A DNA stretch of 64,000 nt. Source: Gluconobacter albidus (lineage in GTDB: Bacteria; Pseudomonadota; Alphaproteobacteria; Acetobacterales; Acetobacteraceae). Shown here one piece after another: positions 1-8,920 of the stretch; position 1 is the first letter of the stretch, and each line of letters begins with the position of its first letter. The position numbers and the translations under genes were made by a program. The notes under the pieces were generated by a model. That model worked only from the letters and a program-made list of their open reading frames with translations. It did no database searches and was not told where the DNA came from. The stretch is from positions 124,001 to 188,000 of the forward strand of contig NZ_BEWL01000004.1 in the NCBI RefSeq assembly GCF_002723915.1. Direction: 5' to 3'.

Positions 1-1780
1 TCGAAACGCGCGGATGCGCCAGTTCCACGCCGCCCCGATGCGCGCGCAGACCGGTCAGCATCTGCCCGGCCATGGACGTGTTGAGGAACGAATCCAGATG
101 CGTCAGCCGCTGCGGCGGCAGAATACCGGTATTGACGATCAGCGCCGCCAGATGCCGCGACAGCGCCTCCCCATCCTCGCCCAGCCACAGACGCGCGCCC
201 GGATGACGCGGCTCCTCCTCCGGAGCGTCCAGTTCGTCCGCCGTGGCGGCCAGCGCTTCCGCCGTATGGATCAGGCGTTCGAGCAGGTCCGGCAGGGGAA
301 TGGCCCCCTCGATGGAGAGAAGCGGATCGAAAGCCTGCTCGATCCGCGCGATGAAGGCAGCGGGGCCTTCCGGCTCGTCCGGGGCATCCGCGCTGGCCCC
401 GTGATCCGGGGCATGTTTCTTCTGTGCATAGTCGTGCAGCGCAGCTTTCAGTCCGGCAATGCCGGGCGCAGGGGCAGGCCCGCGCAGCAGAAGCCGCTCC
501 AGACGCCGGGCGGAAGCGTGGCAGTCCCCCGGCGTGCGGCCCAGAGCGGCGAGCGGATGTTTCAGAACGGACAGCAACGCGACGGGAGAAAGCTGCGCTT
601 CCGCAGCGGTCGCGATCAGCCGCAGAAACACGGCGGCCGGGGTCTGGGACAGGGACTCGCCCGCACTGTCATCGGCATGGATCCCGAAACGCAGAAGCTC
701 GGTCCCCACGCGCTGTGCCAGAGCACGATCCGGCGTGACGAGAGCGCAGGTTTTCCCGGCTTCGGACACGACATCGCGCAAGATCAGCGCAATGGCCTGC
801 GCCTCCTGCTGCTGGTCCTGCGCCGGGAGAATGGAGAGCCTGTCGATATCGCGCGGGCGGCTGTCCTGCCCCCAATGAGCGATACCCTGTTCCGGCAACA
901 GCACTTCGCGCAGCATCAGCTCGCGTCCGCGATCCCTGCCCCCATCCCAGTCCGTCAGTTCCTCACGGGACAGACCCAGATCCGTCAGGATTTCCTTCAG
1001 ACCCGCCTGAGGATGCGACGGCGGCAGAGCAGCCCAGATCTCGTCCGCCATACCCAGATCCACACCCGGCAGGATCACGAGCCCGGCCGGCAGCCGCGCC
1101 ACCACAGCCAGCACGTCCGATACCGCCGCAGACCCGTCCGCGAAGCCCACGCCCCAGACCGGTGTTAAGGGCGGCTTTTCTCCCCAGGCGCGGGCCTGCG
1201 CCTTCAGCCGCGCAATCTGCCGGGCCACCGGGTTGCACAGCCCCTCTTCTTCCAGCCATTTCGGCCAGACGGCAGTGACGATCTCCAGAAATTTCAACGT
1301 CTGCTGCCAGTGATCGGAAAAGCGCTCCTCCACCGCATCCGGCAGGCGCTCGGCCAGATCGACACCGCTGCGCTCGGCCTCGTCCATCAGGTCCGCCAGC
1401 GCTTTAGCCAGCGGCCAGGCCCGGTCGATCCCCTTGGTGCTGTCCACACCGACACTCACAAGCGGCGTCTGAAGGATCAGCATCGACAGCACGGCCAGAC
1501 GTCGCTGCGGCTCCACCGCCGGAGGCAACATGACGTCGATCCCGATAGAGGCCAGCGCGTCCTCGTCCACGTCATTGATCGCAACGATACGCGGCAGGAG
1601 TGCGGCCTGCGTGTCCAGAACCCGCAGGAAGGCCTCCATCAGCGCACGGCCCGCGCGGCGGCTGGGAACGAGGATCAGGCCCGGACCATCCGTTCGGGCG
1701 GCCGGATCGCGATCGAGCCATTCCTGCGCCACACGATCCAGAAACGGCTCCGTGCCCGCAATGGTGACGACGCCGCTCAT
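1..1780 (-). CDS. addB: AddB subunit of AddAB helicase-nuclease (partial, N-terminal 593 residues)
   Basis: This open frame has no stop from the ATG at 1780 down to the left edge, so the C-terminus, including the nuclease domain and its Fe-S cysteines, is outside the window. AddB is the non-motor helicase-like partner of AddA in the alphaproteobacterial counterpart of RecBCD; it processes double-strand breaks for recombination. The start reads MSGVVTIAGTEPFLDRVAQ, and further in are LILVPSRRAGRALMEAFL and LSILPAQDQQQEAQAIALI, which fit the degenerate helicase fold of alphaproteobacterial AddB. The start codon overlaps the tsaE stop in an ATGA arrangement, so the two are translationally coupled. 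AddA would be expected next, beyond the edge. Confidence 0.88.
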   Translation of the reverse strand, partial: MSGVVTIAGTEPFLDRVAQEWLDRDPAARTDGPGLILVPSRRAGRALMEAFLRVLDTQAALLPRIVAINDVDEDALASIGIDVMLPPAVEPQRRLAVLSMLILQTPLVSVGVDSTKGIDRAWPLAKALADLMDEAERSGVDLAERLPDAVEERFSDHWQQTLKFLEIVTAVWPKWLEEEGLCNPVARQIARLKAQARAWGEKPPLTPVWGVGFADGSAAVSDVLAVVARLPAGLVILPGVDLGMADEIWAALPPSHPQAGLKEILTDLGLSREELTDWDGGRDRGRELMLREVLLPEQGIAHWGQDSRPRDIDRLSILPAQDQQQEAQAIALILRDVVSEAGKTCALVTPDRALAQRVGTELLRFGIHADDSAGESLSQTPAAVFLRLIATAAEAQLSPVALLSVLKHPLAALGRTPGDCHASARRLERLLLRGPAPAPGIAGLKAALHDYAQKKHAPDHGASADAPDEPEGPAAFIARIEQAFDPLLSIEGAIPLPDLLERLIHTAEALAATADELDAPEEEPRHPGARLWLGEDGEALSRHLAALIVNTGILPPQRLTHLDSFLNTSMAGQMLTGLRAHRGGVELAHPRVS

Positions 1781-2292
1781 GGCTTCAGTCCTGTCAGCCG
1801 ACCATCGGGCCAGCCCGTCAGGTCAACAAGGCGAGCGTCCTCGGTCTTGCCGGGGGAGAATGTGAGATGCAGCGCGCCTTCCGGCAGCAGGTCTTCGGCC
1901 CGCTCTGGCCATTCGACCAGCATGATGCCTTCGCATGCCTCGTCCCATGCCAGTTCATGCAACGCATCCGGCCCGTCCAGACGCCACAGATCGTAATGGT
2001 AAGCCATGCCCTTCGGCGTCTCGTATGGCTGGACAAGCGCGAAGCTGGGGCTGGGAACTTCCATCTGCGGGTCCTGAGCCAAATGGCGCAGGAAGGCCCG
2101 GGAGAATGTACTTTTCCCCGCCCCCAGACCACCCGAAAGCGCAAGGCAGTCTCCGGGCGCACAACGGTCGGCAATCAGGGCCGCCAGAGTTTCGGTCGCA
2201 AGCTGGTCATCAAGGCGTATCTGCATGCCACCAATGTGGCCCGACTGCCGTATGCCAGCAAGGGCGTCCGGAGCCCGTTTAGCGACCGCCAT
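1777..2292 (-). CDS. tsaE: TsaE, ATPase of tRNA t6A threonylcarbamoyl transfer complex
   Basis: TsaE is the P-loop ATPase that works with TsaB and TsaD to make N6-threonylcarbamoyladenosine at position 37 of ANN-decoding tRNAs in the cytoplasm. The Walker A motif GGLGAGKST and the downstream YHYDLWRLDGPDALHEL and LVEWPERAEDLLP segments are typical of the family. The longest frame gives 171 residues, starting 14 bases inside the end of the glycosyltransferase gene. An ATG at 2226 (MQIRLDDQLATE) would give 149 residues, nearer the usual family length, and may be the true start. The 3' end overlaps the addB start, so glycosyltransferase, tsaE and addB look like one transcription unit. Confidence 0.92.
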   Translation of the reverse strand: MAVAKRAPDALAGIRQSGHIGGMQIRLDDQLATETLAALIADRCAPGDCLALSGGLGAGKSTFSRAFLRHLAQDPQMEVPSPSFALVQPYETPKGMAYHYDLWRLDGPDALHELAWDEACEGIMLVEWPERAEDLLPEGALHLTFSPGKTEDARLVDLTGWPDGRLTGLKP

Positions 2293-3358
2293 TCCGGAGA
2301 AGATCCATCCAGCGCGCCATGACGGCTTCTTCCTGAAACGCGGCGGCCCGCAGCCGGGAGGCGGCCGACATGGCCTGACGCTGTTCGGGCGTGCGCATCA
2401 ACTCCAGCAGGGCAACGGCCAAGGCCTCCGGCTCTTCCGGCGGGACGAGCAATCCGGTTTCGCCGTCGCGCACGATTTCCACAGGCCCCGTCTCGCAGTC
2501 GAACGCCACAACCGGCACCCCAGCCGACAGAGACTCAAGCAGTACCATCGGCAGTCCCTCATAACGCGAAGAGGCCACAAACAGGGCCGCACGGGCATAA
2601 GCGGCGTCGATCCCGCCGATAGCCGGCGCAATCGTCACGCGATGCAACCCTTCCGCCTGTTGCAGCAGGGCGTCACGATCCGGCCCGTCCCCCCGGATCA
2701 GGAGATCCCAGCCCATGCTCGCCGGGTCCTGTTCCACGATCCGCCAGGCCCGCAGCAACAGGTCATAGCCCTTCTGCTCCGTCAGACGTCCCGCCGCCAG
2801 AACCAGCCGGGACTCGGATGGATAGAGGCGATCCGTCACAGGAGGAGCCATGTTCGGAATGGCGGTCAGCCGGGCACGAACCGTCGTCCCTTCTCGCCAC
2901 AACGCCGTGTCCCGCTGGGTCAGAACCACCACATCATCGGCCCAGCGCGCGGCGAGCTGCCGTCCCCAGACGCGCTTGCGGCGATTTAACGTCACGTTAA
3001 AGTTGAAATGCTCCCAGACCACGCAGCGCACACCCGCCAGCTTTGCTGCCGCCACGCCGTAAAGCGCATGGGTGGACTCCACGACCACCAGCGTGTCGAT
3101 CTTCTCCCGTTTCAGGAAACGCGACAAACGCCACACGATCCGGAACCACGAATTGAAAATCTTTACCGGCCGGACGAACAGCGCGGTCATGGGAATCTCA
3201 GGCGACAGGGCAAAGGCCGGAGCGCCCGCGCCGACCAGTTCCACCAGCCGCACGTCGCACCCCTGACGTACCAGTCCGTTCATGACGGCACAGGCCGAAC
3301 GCTCGGTCCCGCCGAGGCCCTTCAGGTCCTGAATTACAAACGTATATCGTACGTTCAA
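2279..3358 (-). CDS. Glycosyltransferase family 4 (GT-B)
   Basis: The product is a 359-residue GT-B transferase that would add a sugar from a nucleotide-sugar donor to a cell-surface glycan; the actual substrate cannot be read. The N-terminal acceptor half opens with YTFVIQDLKGLGGTERSA. The donor half contains LVLAAGRLTEQKGYDLLLRA and the EX7E-type segment RYEGLPMVLLESLSAGVP. The frame has no ATG near its start; the only plausible start is TTG at 3358, preceded by the purine-rich GGGGTAGGG, because an in-frame stop lies seven codons upstream. It is divergent from the ferredoxin reductase and is likely the first gene of the unit running into tsaE and addB. Confidence 0.8.
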   Translation of the reverse strand: MNVRYTFVIQDLKGLGGTERSACAVMNGLVRQGCDVRLVELVGAGAPAFALSPEIPMTALFVRPVKIFNSWFRIVWRLSRFLKREKIDTLVVVESTHALYGVAAAKLAGVRCVVWEHFNFNVTLNRRKRVWGRQLAARWADDVVVLTQRDTALWREGTTVRARLTAIPNMAPPVTDRLYPSESRLVLAAGRLTEQKGYDLLLRAWRIVEQDPASMGWDLLIRGDGPDRDALLQQAEGLHRVTIAPAIGGIDAAYARAALFVASSRYEGLPMVLLESLSAGVPVVAFDCETGPVEIVRDGETGLLVPPEEPEALAVALLELMRTPEQRQAMSAASRLRAAAFQEEAVMARWMDLLRNGGR

Positions 3359-3399
3359 TGCCCTACCCCAAGCCCTTCAAACCGATTATGAAACAGATC

Positions 3400-4422
3400 A
3401 TGACGACTGCACCTCAGACCCTCAACACCGATGTCGCGATTGTCGGCGCCGGTCCGACCGCTCTCTTCGCCGCGTTTGAATGTGGCATGCTCAAACTGTC
3501 CTGCGTCCTGATTGACGCCCTCGACAGTGTCGGCGGACAATGTGCGGCGCTCTATCCGGAAAAACCGATCTACGACATCCCGGCCCATCCCGCTATCGAA
3601 GGCGGCGCCCTGATCGAGGCGCTCGAACAGCAGATCGCCCCGTTCGACGTCCCCCGTCTGCTGGGCTCGCGCGTCGAGACGCTGGAAGGCCATCGTGGGG
3701 ATTTCACGCTGAAAACCGCACGCGGCGACGTCATCAACGCCAAAGCCGTCATCATCGCGGCCGGTGCCGGTGCGTTCGGGCCGAACCGCCCACCGCTCGA
3801 CGGGCTCGAAGCCTATGAACGCACGGGCGCGGTGCAGTATTACGTCAAGAAACGCGCAGATTTCACAGGCAAGCGCGTCGTAGTCGCAGGTGGCGGCGAT
3901 TCCGCGCTGGACTGGGCGCTGTCCCTCTCCGACGTCGCCGAAAAAATCTATCTGCTGCATCGCCGGGATCGTTTCCGCGGTGCGCCTGAGACGCTGTCAC
4001 GTATCGAGCAGCAGATTGAGGCTGGAAAGATCGAGAAGGTTGTGCCCTATCAGCTCCATGCCCTGCACGGCACGGACGGGGTGCTTTCCACCGTGGAAGT
4101 CACCACGCTTGAAGGCACATCGCGCCACATCGGGGCCGATGCACTTCTGCCGTTCTATGGCCTGTCCACCGATCTGGGGCCGATCGCCCTCTGGGGCTTG
4201 GACACACATCGCAACACCGTTCCCGTCACCCCGGCCACGCTGGAGAGCAGCACGCCCGGCATTTTCGCGATCGGGGATGTGGCAACCTATCCGGGCAAGC
4301 TGAAGCTGATCCTTCAGGGCTTCTCCGAAGGCGCCATGGCAGCCCATGCCATCCATGCCATCGTCCATCCCGACACGGCTCTGCATTTCGAATATTCGAC
4401 CAGCAAGGGCGTTCCGGGCTAA
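3400..4422 (+). CDS. Ferredoxin/flavodoxin-NADP+ reductase, thioredoxin-reductase-like type
   Basis: This FAD enzyme of about 340 residues passes electrons between NADPH and ferredoxin or flavodoxin. The FAD-binding motif VAIVGAGPTALFAAFE is at the N-terminus, the NADPH-binding motif AGGGDSALDWALSL lies mid-protein and the second FAD segment AIGDVATYPGKLKLI is near the end. There is no redox CxxC between the two nucleotide domains, which separates it from true thioredoxin reductases and fits the TrxR-like FNR class. The frame is open from an ATG at 3358; I prefer the ATG at 3400 (MTTAPQTLNTDVAIVG) by family length, but no start has a clear ribosome site. The gene is divergent from the glycosyltransferase with essentially no intergenic space. 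Confidence 0.88.
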   Translation: MTTAPQTLNTDVAIVGAGPTALFAAFECGMLKLSCVLIDALDSVGGQCAALYPEKPIYDIPAHPAIEGGALIEALEQQIAPFDVPRLLGSRVETLEGHRGDFTLKTARGDVINAKAVIIAAGAGAFGPNRPPLDGLEAYERTGAVQYYVKKRADFTGKRVVVAGGGDSALDWALSLSDVAEKIYLLHRRDRFRGAPETLSRIEQQIEAGKIEKVVPYQLHALHGTDGVLSTVEVTTLEGTSRHIGADALLPFYGLSTDLGPIALWGLDTHRNTVPVTPATLESSTPGIFAIGDVATYPGKLKLILQGFSEGAMAAHAIHAIVHPDTALHFEYSTSKGVPG

Positions 4423-4507
4423 CGAAACGGAACAATATTTTCGTGGCGCTGAGCCGATCACGGTCAGTTCAGGGCGGTTCTACAGACGACAACACAGCAG
4501 GACAGAT

Positions 4508-5758
4508 ATGAAAGTCATCGTCATGGGCGCCGGAGTGATCGGCGTTACAACGGCCTGGTATCTCGCTCAGGAAGGCCATGAAGTCGAAGTGATCGACCGC
4601 CAGCCGGGTGTGGGTCTGGAGACATCTTTTGCGAATGCAGGACAGGTTTCTCCCGGCTATTCAACCCCCTGGGCCATGCCGGGCCTGCCGCTCAAGGCCG
4701 CCAAATGGATGTTCGAGAAGCACAGCCCGCTCGTCGTGCGCTCGCGCCTCGATACGGCCATGTTCCGTTTCATGGGCGAACTGCTCATGAACTGCACGGA
4801 AAAGGCCTATGACATCAACAAGGGCCGGATGCTGCGGATTGCGGAATACGCCCGCGACCGCCTCGACGCCCTGCGCGCCGAGACCGGCATCACCTATGAC
4901 GGCGCCCAGAAAGGTCTGATCCAGCTCTTCCGCACGGACAGCCAGGTCGAATACGCCGCCGAAGACATGCGCCTGCTGGCCGAAAGCGGCGTTGAGCACA
5001 AGCTGCTGACCGTGGACGAGATTCTCGCCCGCGAGCCCGGCCTCGCCCATGCCCGACACCTGCTCAAGGCCGGTCTGCTCCTCCCCGGTGACCAGACGGG
5101 CGATGCCCATCTCTTCACACGCCGTCTGGCCAAAATGGCTGAAGACAAGGGCGTGAAGTTCCATCTCGGCGTCACGATCGAGGCTCTGGAAGCCGCCAGT
5201 GACGCCATCGTCAGCATCCGCACCAGCGCAGGACGCATGACGGCGGACCGCTACGTCCTCGCGCTCGGCAGCTACTCCCCGCGCTTCCTCAAGCCGCTGG
5301 AACTGCGCCTGCCGATCTATCCGGTCAAGGGCTACTCCCTGACCATGCCAATCACGGATGAAAGCCGCGCCCCGGTCTCGACCGTCAATGACGAGACGTA
5401 CAAGGTCGCCATCACGCGTCTGGGCGACCGCATCCGCATCGGTGGCACGGCGGAACTGAACGGCTTCAACCTGCGCCTCAGCCCGGATCGCCGCGAGACG
5501 CTGGAACTGTCCTTCAGCGAAATGTATGGCGGCGGCGACCTGTCGTCCGCGAAATACTGGACCGGCCTGCGCCCCTGCACGCCGGACGGCACGCCGATCG
5601 TCGGTCCCTCCCCGCGCTATGGCAATCTGTGGCTCAACACCGGCCATGGCACGCTGGGCTGGACGATGACGGCCGGCTCCGGCCAGATCGTCGCAGACCA
5701 GATCTCCGGCCGCCAGACGGCCATTCCGTCGCTCGACCTCTCGCTCGACCGCTACTGA
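4508..5758 (+). CDS. dadA: D-amino acid dehydrogenase small subunit
   Basis: DadA is a membrane-associated FAD enzyme that oxidises D-amino acids, mainly D-alanine, to 2-oxo acids and feeds electrons into the quinone pool. The Rossmann motif VIVMGAGVIGVTTAWYLA begins at residue 3. GQVSPGYSTPWAMPGLPLKA, PVKGYSLTMP and the C-terminal NTGHGTLGWTMTAGSG are DadA signatures, and 416 residues is the standard length. The ATG at 4508 follows GCAGGACAG, a good ribosome site; the open frame extends upstream to 4346 only by chance, overlapping the reductase gene. No racemase gene is adjacent. The gene ends at strong hairpins. Confidence 0.95.
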   Translation: MKVIVMGAGVIGVTTAWYLAQEGHEVEVIDRQPGVGLETSFANAGQVSPGYSTPWAMPGLPLKAAKWMFEKHSPLVVRSRLDTAMFRFMGELLMNCTEKAYDINKGRMLRIAEYARDRLDALRAETGITYDGAQKGLIQLFRTDSQVEYAAEDMRLLAESGVEHKLLTVDEILAREPGLAHARHLLKAGLLLPGDQTGDAHLFTRRLAKMAEDKGVKFHLGVTIEALEAASDAIVSIRTSAGRMTADRYVLALGSYSPRFLKPLELRLPIYPVKGYSLTMPITDESRAPVSTVNDETYKVAITRLGDRIRIGGTAELNGFNLRLSPDRRETLELSFSEMYGGGDLSSAKYWTGLRPCTPDGTPIVGPSPRYGNLWLNTGHGTLGWTMTAGSGQIVADQISGRQTAIPSLDLSLDRY

Positions 5759-5765
5759 CACTTCC

Positions 5766-5842
5766 CATCCGTAAGCCTGCGCGGCTTACGGATGCACAGG
5801 GCATAAAAAAACGGGGGTCTGCCATGTGCAGACCCCCGTTTT
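5766..5842. terminator. Two hairpins between convergent dadA and a small exported protein gene
   Basis: The first inverted repeat pairs CATCCGTAAGCC (5766-5777) with GGCTTACGGATG (5783-5794). The second pairs AAAACGGGGGTCTGC (5808-5822) with GCAGACCCCCGTTTT (5828-5842); A and T runs at its two ends make it a good intrinsic terminator in both directions. Confidence 0.88.
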
Positions 5843-5880
5843 GCTTTCCGCAGTCCTTCAGAAGAACCGACAGAGACGCC

Positions 5881-6174
5881 TCAGTTGGACGGTGCAGCGT
5901 CTTCAGTCGGCGCGGCATCCGTAGCAGCGGACGTCTTATTGTGGTGCTTGTGCTTGTGGTGGTGCTTCTTGCCGGAATGCTTCTTCTTGGGCGTCTCGGC
6001 TTCAGCAGCCGGAGCGGCATCGGCAGGAGCGGCCGGGGCAGCGGCGGCGGGAGCCGGAGCTTCAGCGGCAGGCGCAGCAGGGGCTGCCGTCGTGGCGGGG
6101 TCAGCGAATGCCGGAGCAGCCGTCAGGGCCAGGGCGGAAACGGCAGCGATCAGGGAGAGGTTGAAAAGACGCAT
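5881..6174 (-). CDS. Small exported Ala/Pro-rich protein with His/Lys-rich segment
   Basis: The start at 6174 gives a 97-residue protein with a clear Sec signal peptide, MRLFNLSLIAAVSALALTAA, ending at AFA. The mature chain is a low-complexity Ala/Pro/Glu stretch followed by a basic block, KKKHSGKKHHHKHKHHNK, of eight histidines and many lysines, then an acidic Ala-rich tail. It should be periplasmic or secreted. The His block could bind Ni, Cu or Zn, or the basic block could bind polyanions; this is inference from composition only. I do not recognise a named family. Terminators on both sides indicate a single-gene unit. An upstream ATG at 6216 would spoil the signal peptide and is less likely. 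Confidence 0.72.
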   Translation of the reverse strand: MRLFNLSLIAAVSALALTAAPAFADPATTAAPAAPAAEAPAPAAAAPAAPADAAPAAEAETPKKKHSGKKHHHKHKHHNKTSAATDAAPTEDAAPSN

Positions 6175-6361
6175 CTGGAAACGAAGCTCCATAACAGAAT
6201 AAAAATGGACCAGCATTCAGGTTTTCCGAAGTGGTCTCGTCTCCGACGTTATCATTCCCACTGCGCACGGTCGCGCATTAACTTTATGAAATTTCAGTCT
6301 CTTGCGCGTGTAACGTGCGAATACGCCTCAATTCAGACAAACTCCCTGAAACCGCATAAAA

Positions 6362-6396
6362 AAAGGCGTGTCCCAGCAAACCGGGAACACGCCTTT
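6362..6396. terminator. Intrinsic terminator after typA
   Basis: AAAGGCGTGTCCC (6362-6374) pairs with GGGAACACGCCTTT (6383-6396, one bulged A). Read on the minus strand it sits just past the typA stop and is followed by a T run. The flanking A and T stretches could also allow function in the other direction. Nothing else is apparent in 6175-6425. Confidence 0.85.
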
Positions 6397-6425
6397 CTTT
6401 AAAGAACAGTCCTGAAACGGACGGT

Positions 6426-8246
6426 TCAGCTTGCGCGGGACTTGGTGGCGCGCTTGCGATCATGCGGGTCCAGATGCAGCTTGCGGATCCGGATGGCAGA
6501 CGGCGTCACTTCAACCAGCTCATCGTCTTCGATGTAGGCGATGGCCTGCTCAAGGCTCATGCGGCGCGGCGGCGTCAGAAGCAGGGCTTCGTCCTTGCCG
6601 GAGGCACGCATGTTGGTCAGCTTCTTTTCGCGGACCGCGTTGATGTCGAGGTCGTTCTCACGGGAGTGCTCACCAAGGATCATGCCCATGTAGATCTTCT
6701 CGCCGGCATCGACGAACATCGTGCCACGATCCTGAAGGGAGAACAGCGCGTACTGCGTCGTCGTACCGTCTTCAGCCGAAATCAGCGAGCCGTTACGGCG
6801 GCCTTCAATCGTGCCCACATACGGCAGATAGCCGTGGAACAGACGGTTCATGAGGCCCGTGCCGCGCGTGTCGGTCAGGAACTCGCCGTGATAGCCGATC
6901 AGGCCGCGCGACGGGATCAGGAACGTCAGACGCACCTTTCCGCCACCGGACGGACGCATGTCCTGCATGACGCCCTTACGGAGCGACATTTTCTCGACGA
7001 CAACGCCCGAATACGGCTCGTCCACGTCCACCAGAACTTCTTCGAACGGCTCTTCGCGCTCGCCGGTCTCTTCGTTTTCACGGAACAGAACGCGCGGACG
7101 GCCGATCGTCAGCTCGAAGCCTTCACGACGCATCGTCTCGATCAGAACGCCAAGCTGAAGTTCGCCACGACCGGCGACTTCGAATGCTTCGCTTTCCGGG
7201 CTTTCCGTCACCTTGATGGCCACGTTGCCTTCGGTTTCCTTGAAGAGACGGTCACGGATCTGGCGCGACGTCACCTTCTTGCCTTCACGACCGCCCAGCG
7301 GGCCATCATTGATGCGGAAAGTCATGGACAGGGTCGGCGGATCAACCGGACGCGACGGCAGCGGCTCGTTGATGGACGGATCGGCAATTGTGTCGGGAAT
7401 CGTCGCTTCGGACAGACCGGCCACGGCCACGATGTCACCGGCTTCGGCTTCTTCCACAGGCACGCGGTCGAGGCCACGGAACGACAGCAGCTTCGTCAGA
7501 CGACCGGTTTCGACGATCGTGCCATCCGGACGCAGCACGCGCACCGGCATGTTCACCTTCGCACGACCCTGGTCGATACGACCCGTCAGGATGCGGCCCA
7601 GGAAGTTGTCGCTCTCAAGAATGGTGGAGACCATTCCGAACGGCGCGTCCTTGTCCACGTTCGGCGTCGGCACGTGGCGCAGCACCAGATCGAACAGCGG
7701 AGCGAGGTCCTTCTTCGGTCCGTCCAGCTCCAGATCGGCCCAGCCCTGACGGCCCGAAGCGTAGAGCATCGGGAAGTCGAGCTGGTGCTCGTCGGCGCCG
7801 AGGGAGGCGAACAGATCGAAGATCTCTTCGTGCACTTCGTCCGGACGCGCGTCGGAACGGTCGATCTTGTTGACGACGACGATCGGGCGGATGCCACGGG
7901 CCAGCGCCTTGCCAAGAACGAACTTGGTCTGCGGCAGCGCGCCTTCAGCAGCATCGACGAGGATGATCGCGCCATCCACCATGCTCAGGATACGCTCGAC
8001 CTCGCCGCCGAAATCGGCATGGCCCGGCGTATCAATGATGTTGATGCGGGTTTCTTTCCACACAACTGACGTGCACTTGGCGAGAATGGTGATGCCACGC
8101 TCGCGTTCGAGGTCGTTGCTGTCCATCGCACGATCAGCAACATGCTGATTGTCGCGGAAAGAGCCGGACTGTTTGAGAAGCGCGTCAACCAGCGTGGTTT
8201 TGCCATGATCGACGTGCGCGATGATGGCGATATTACGGAGTTCCAT
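6426..8246 (-). CDS. typA: TypA/BipA ribosome-associated translational GTPase
   Basis: TypA/BipA is an EF-G-like GTPase that binds the ribosome and supports growth under cold and other stress and late 50S assembly. From the ATG at 8246 the protein is 606 residues, the standard size. G1 ([15 protein letters not shown]) is at residues 9-23, G3 is [17 protein letters not shown]4 is VNKIDR, and the EF-G-like domains and the BipA C-terminal region ([18 protein letters not shown]) follow. The frame stays open for 44 codons upstream of this ATG, but family alignment favours [14 protein letters not shown]. It is divergent from queF and followed by a terminator. Confidence 0.97.
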   Translation of the reverse strand: MELRNIAIIAHVDHGKTTLVDALLKQSGSFRDNQHVADRAMDSNDLERERGITILAKCTSVVWKETRINIIDTPGHADFGGEVERILSMVDGAIILVDAAEGALPQTKFVLGKALARGIRPIVVVNKIDRSDARPDEVHEEIFDLFASLGADEHQLDFPMLYASGRQGWADLELDGPKKDLAPLFDLVLRHVPTPNVDKDAPFGMVSTILESDNFLGRILTGRIDQGRAKVNMPVRVLRPDGTIVETGRLTKLLSFRGLDRVPVEEAEAGDIVAVAGLSEATIPDTIADPSINEPLPSRPVDPPTLSMTFRINDGPLGGREGKKVTSRQIRDRLFKETEGNVAIKVTESPESEAFEVAGRGELQLGVLIETMRREGFELTIGRPRVLFRENEETGEREEPFEEVLVDVDEPYSGVVVEKMSLRKGVMQDMRPSGGGKVRLTFLIPSRGLIGYHGEFLTDTRGTGLMNRLFHGYLPYVGTIEGRRNGSLISAEDGTTTQYALFSLQDRGTMFVDAGEKIYMGMILGEHSRENDLDINAVREKKLTNMRASGKDEALLLTPPRRMSLEQAIAYIEDDELVEVTPSAIRIRKLHLDPHDRKRATKSRAS

Positions 8247-8416
8247 GTGGTCTTCCAGACGGGAGGCATCGAAGAGAGGATTTGCGCCGTCTTCTGCACC
8301 GAATCCCGCCAATATGCAAACTCTGTCACTGTCTTTTCGTCCTGAAGATGTCTTGAGCCCACAGGAGAGCTGGGCCACATCTCACAAAACACGGCCCCTT
8401 CAAGGAGTTCAGCCCC

Positions 8417-8917
8417 ATGTCCGACCACCAGACCGACCACCACCCGACCGGCCCCTCCGCCCCCGGAACCGACGCGCTCAGCCAGCTCGGCCGCGCGACC
8501 ACAACGCCGCAGAGTCCCGAAGAGGCCGTTCTCGAACGCGTCCCCTCTCCGCATCAGGGACGGCAGTATGTCGTGCGCTTCACGGCCCCCGAATTCACCT
8601 CTCTCTGCCCCGTGACCGGACAGCCGGACTTCGCGCATATCGTCATCGACTACATCCCCGGCGAATGGATCGTCGAAAGCAAGTCCCTCAAGCTCTTCCT
8701 GACCAGCTTCCGCAATCACGGCGCGTTCCATGAGGACTGCTCCATCGCCATTGCCGAGCGTCTGGTGGCACTGCTCAACCCGCAATGGCTGCGGATCGGG
8801 GCGTACTGGTACCCGCGCGGCGGCATCCCGATCGACGTGTTCTGGCAGACGGGCGAGCCGCCGAAGGGCGTGTGGATTCCCACGCAGGACGTGCCCGGCT
8901 ATCGCGGTCGCGGCTGA
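8417..8917 (+). CDS. queF: NADPH-dependent 7-cyano-7-deazaguanine reductase (QueF)
   Basis: QueF reduces preQ0 to preQ1 in queuosine biosynthesis for tRNA. At 166 residues it is the short, unimodular QueF related to GTP cyclohydrolase I. The nucleophilic Cys is C64 in [14 protein letters not shown]. The NADPH/QueF motif [21 protein letters not shown] lies in the middle, and the C-terminus is rich in Trp/Tyr/Pro as usual. The first 40 residues are low-complexity and His/Thr/Pro-rich. No preQ1 riboswitch is visible upstream, and no other que gene is adjacent. The gap to the following acetyltransferase is only three bases, so the two are likely cotranscribed. Confidence 0.95.
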   Translation: MSDHQTDHHPTGPSAPGTDALSQLGRATTTPQSPEEAVLERVPSPHQGRQYVVRFTAPEFTSLCPVTGQPDFAHIVIDYIPGEWIVESKSLKLFLTSFRNHGAFHEDCSIAIAERLVALLNPQWLRIGAYWYPRGGIPIDVFWQTGEPPKGVWIPTQDVPGYRGRG

Positions 8918-8920
8918 ACC

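Noticed and set aside
6462-8069. A 535-codon plus-strand open frame opposite typA
   Set aside because: Antisense shadow of a conserved housekeeping gene, with no start signal or motif.
8247-8416. Possible preQ1 riboswitch before queF
   Set aside because: No preQ1-type hairpin with an A-rich tail could be found in this gap.
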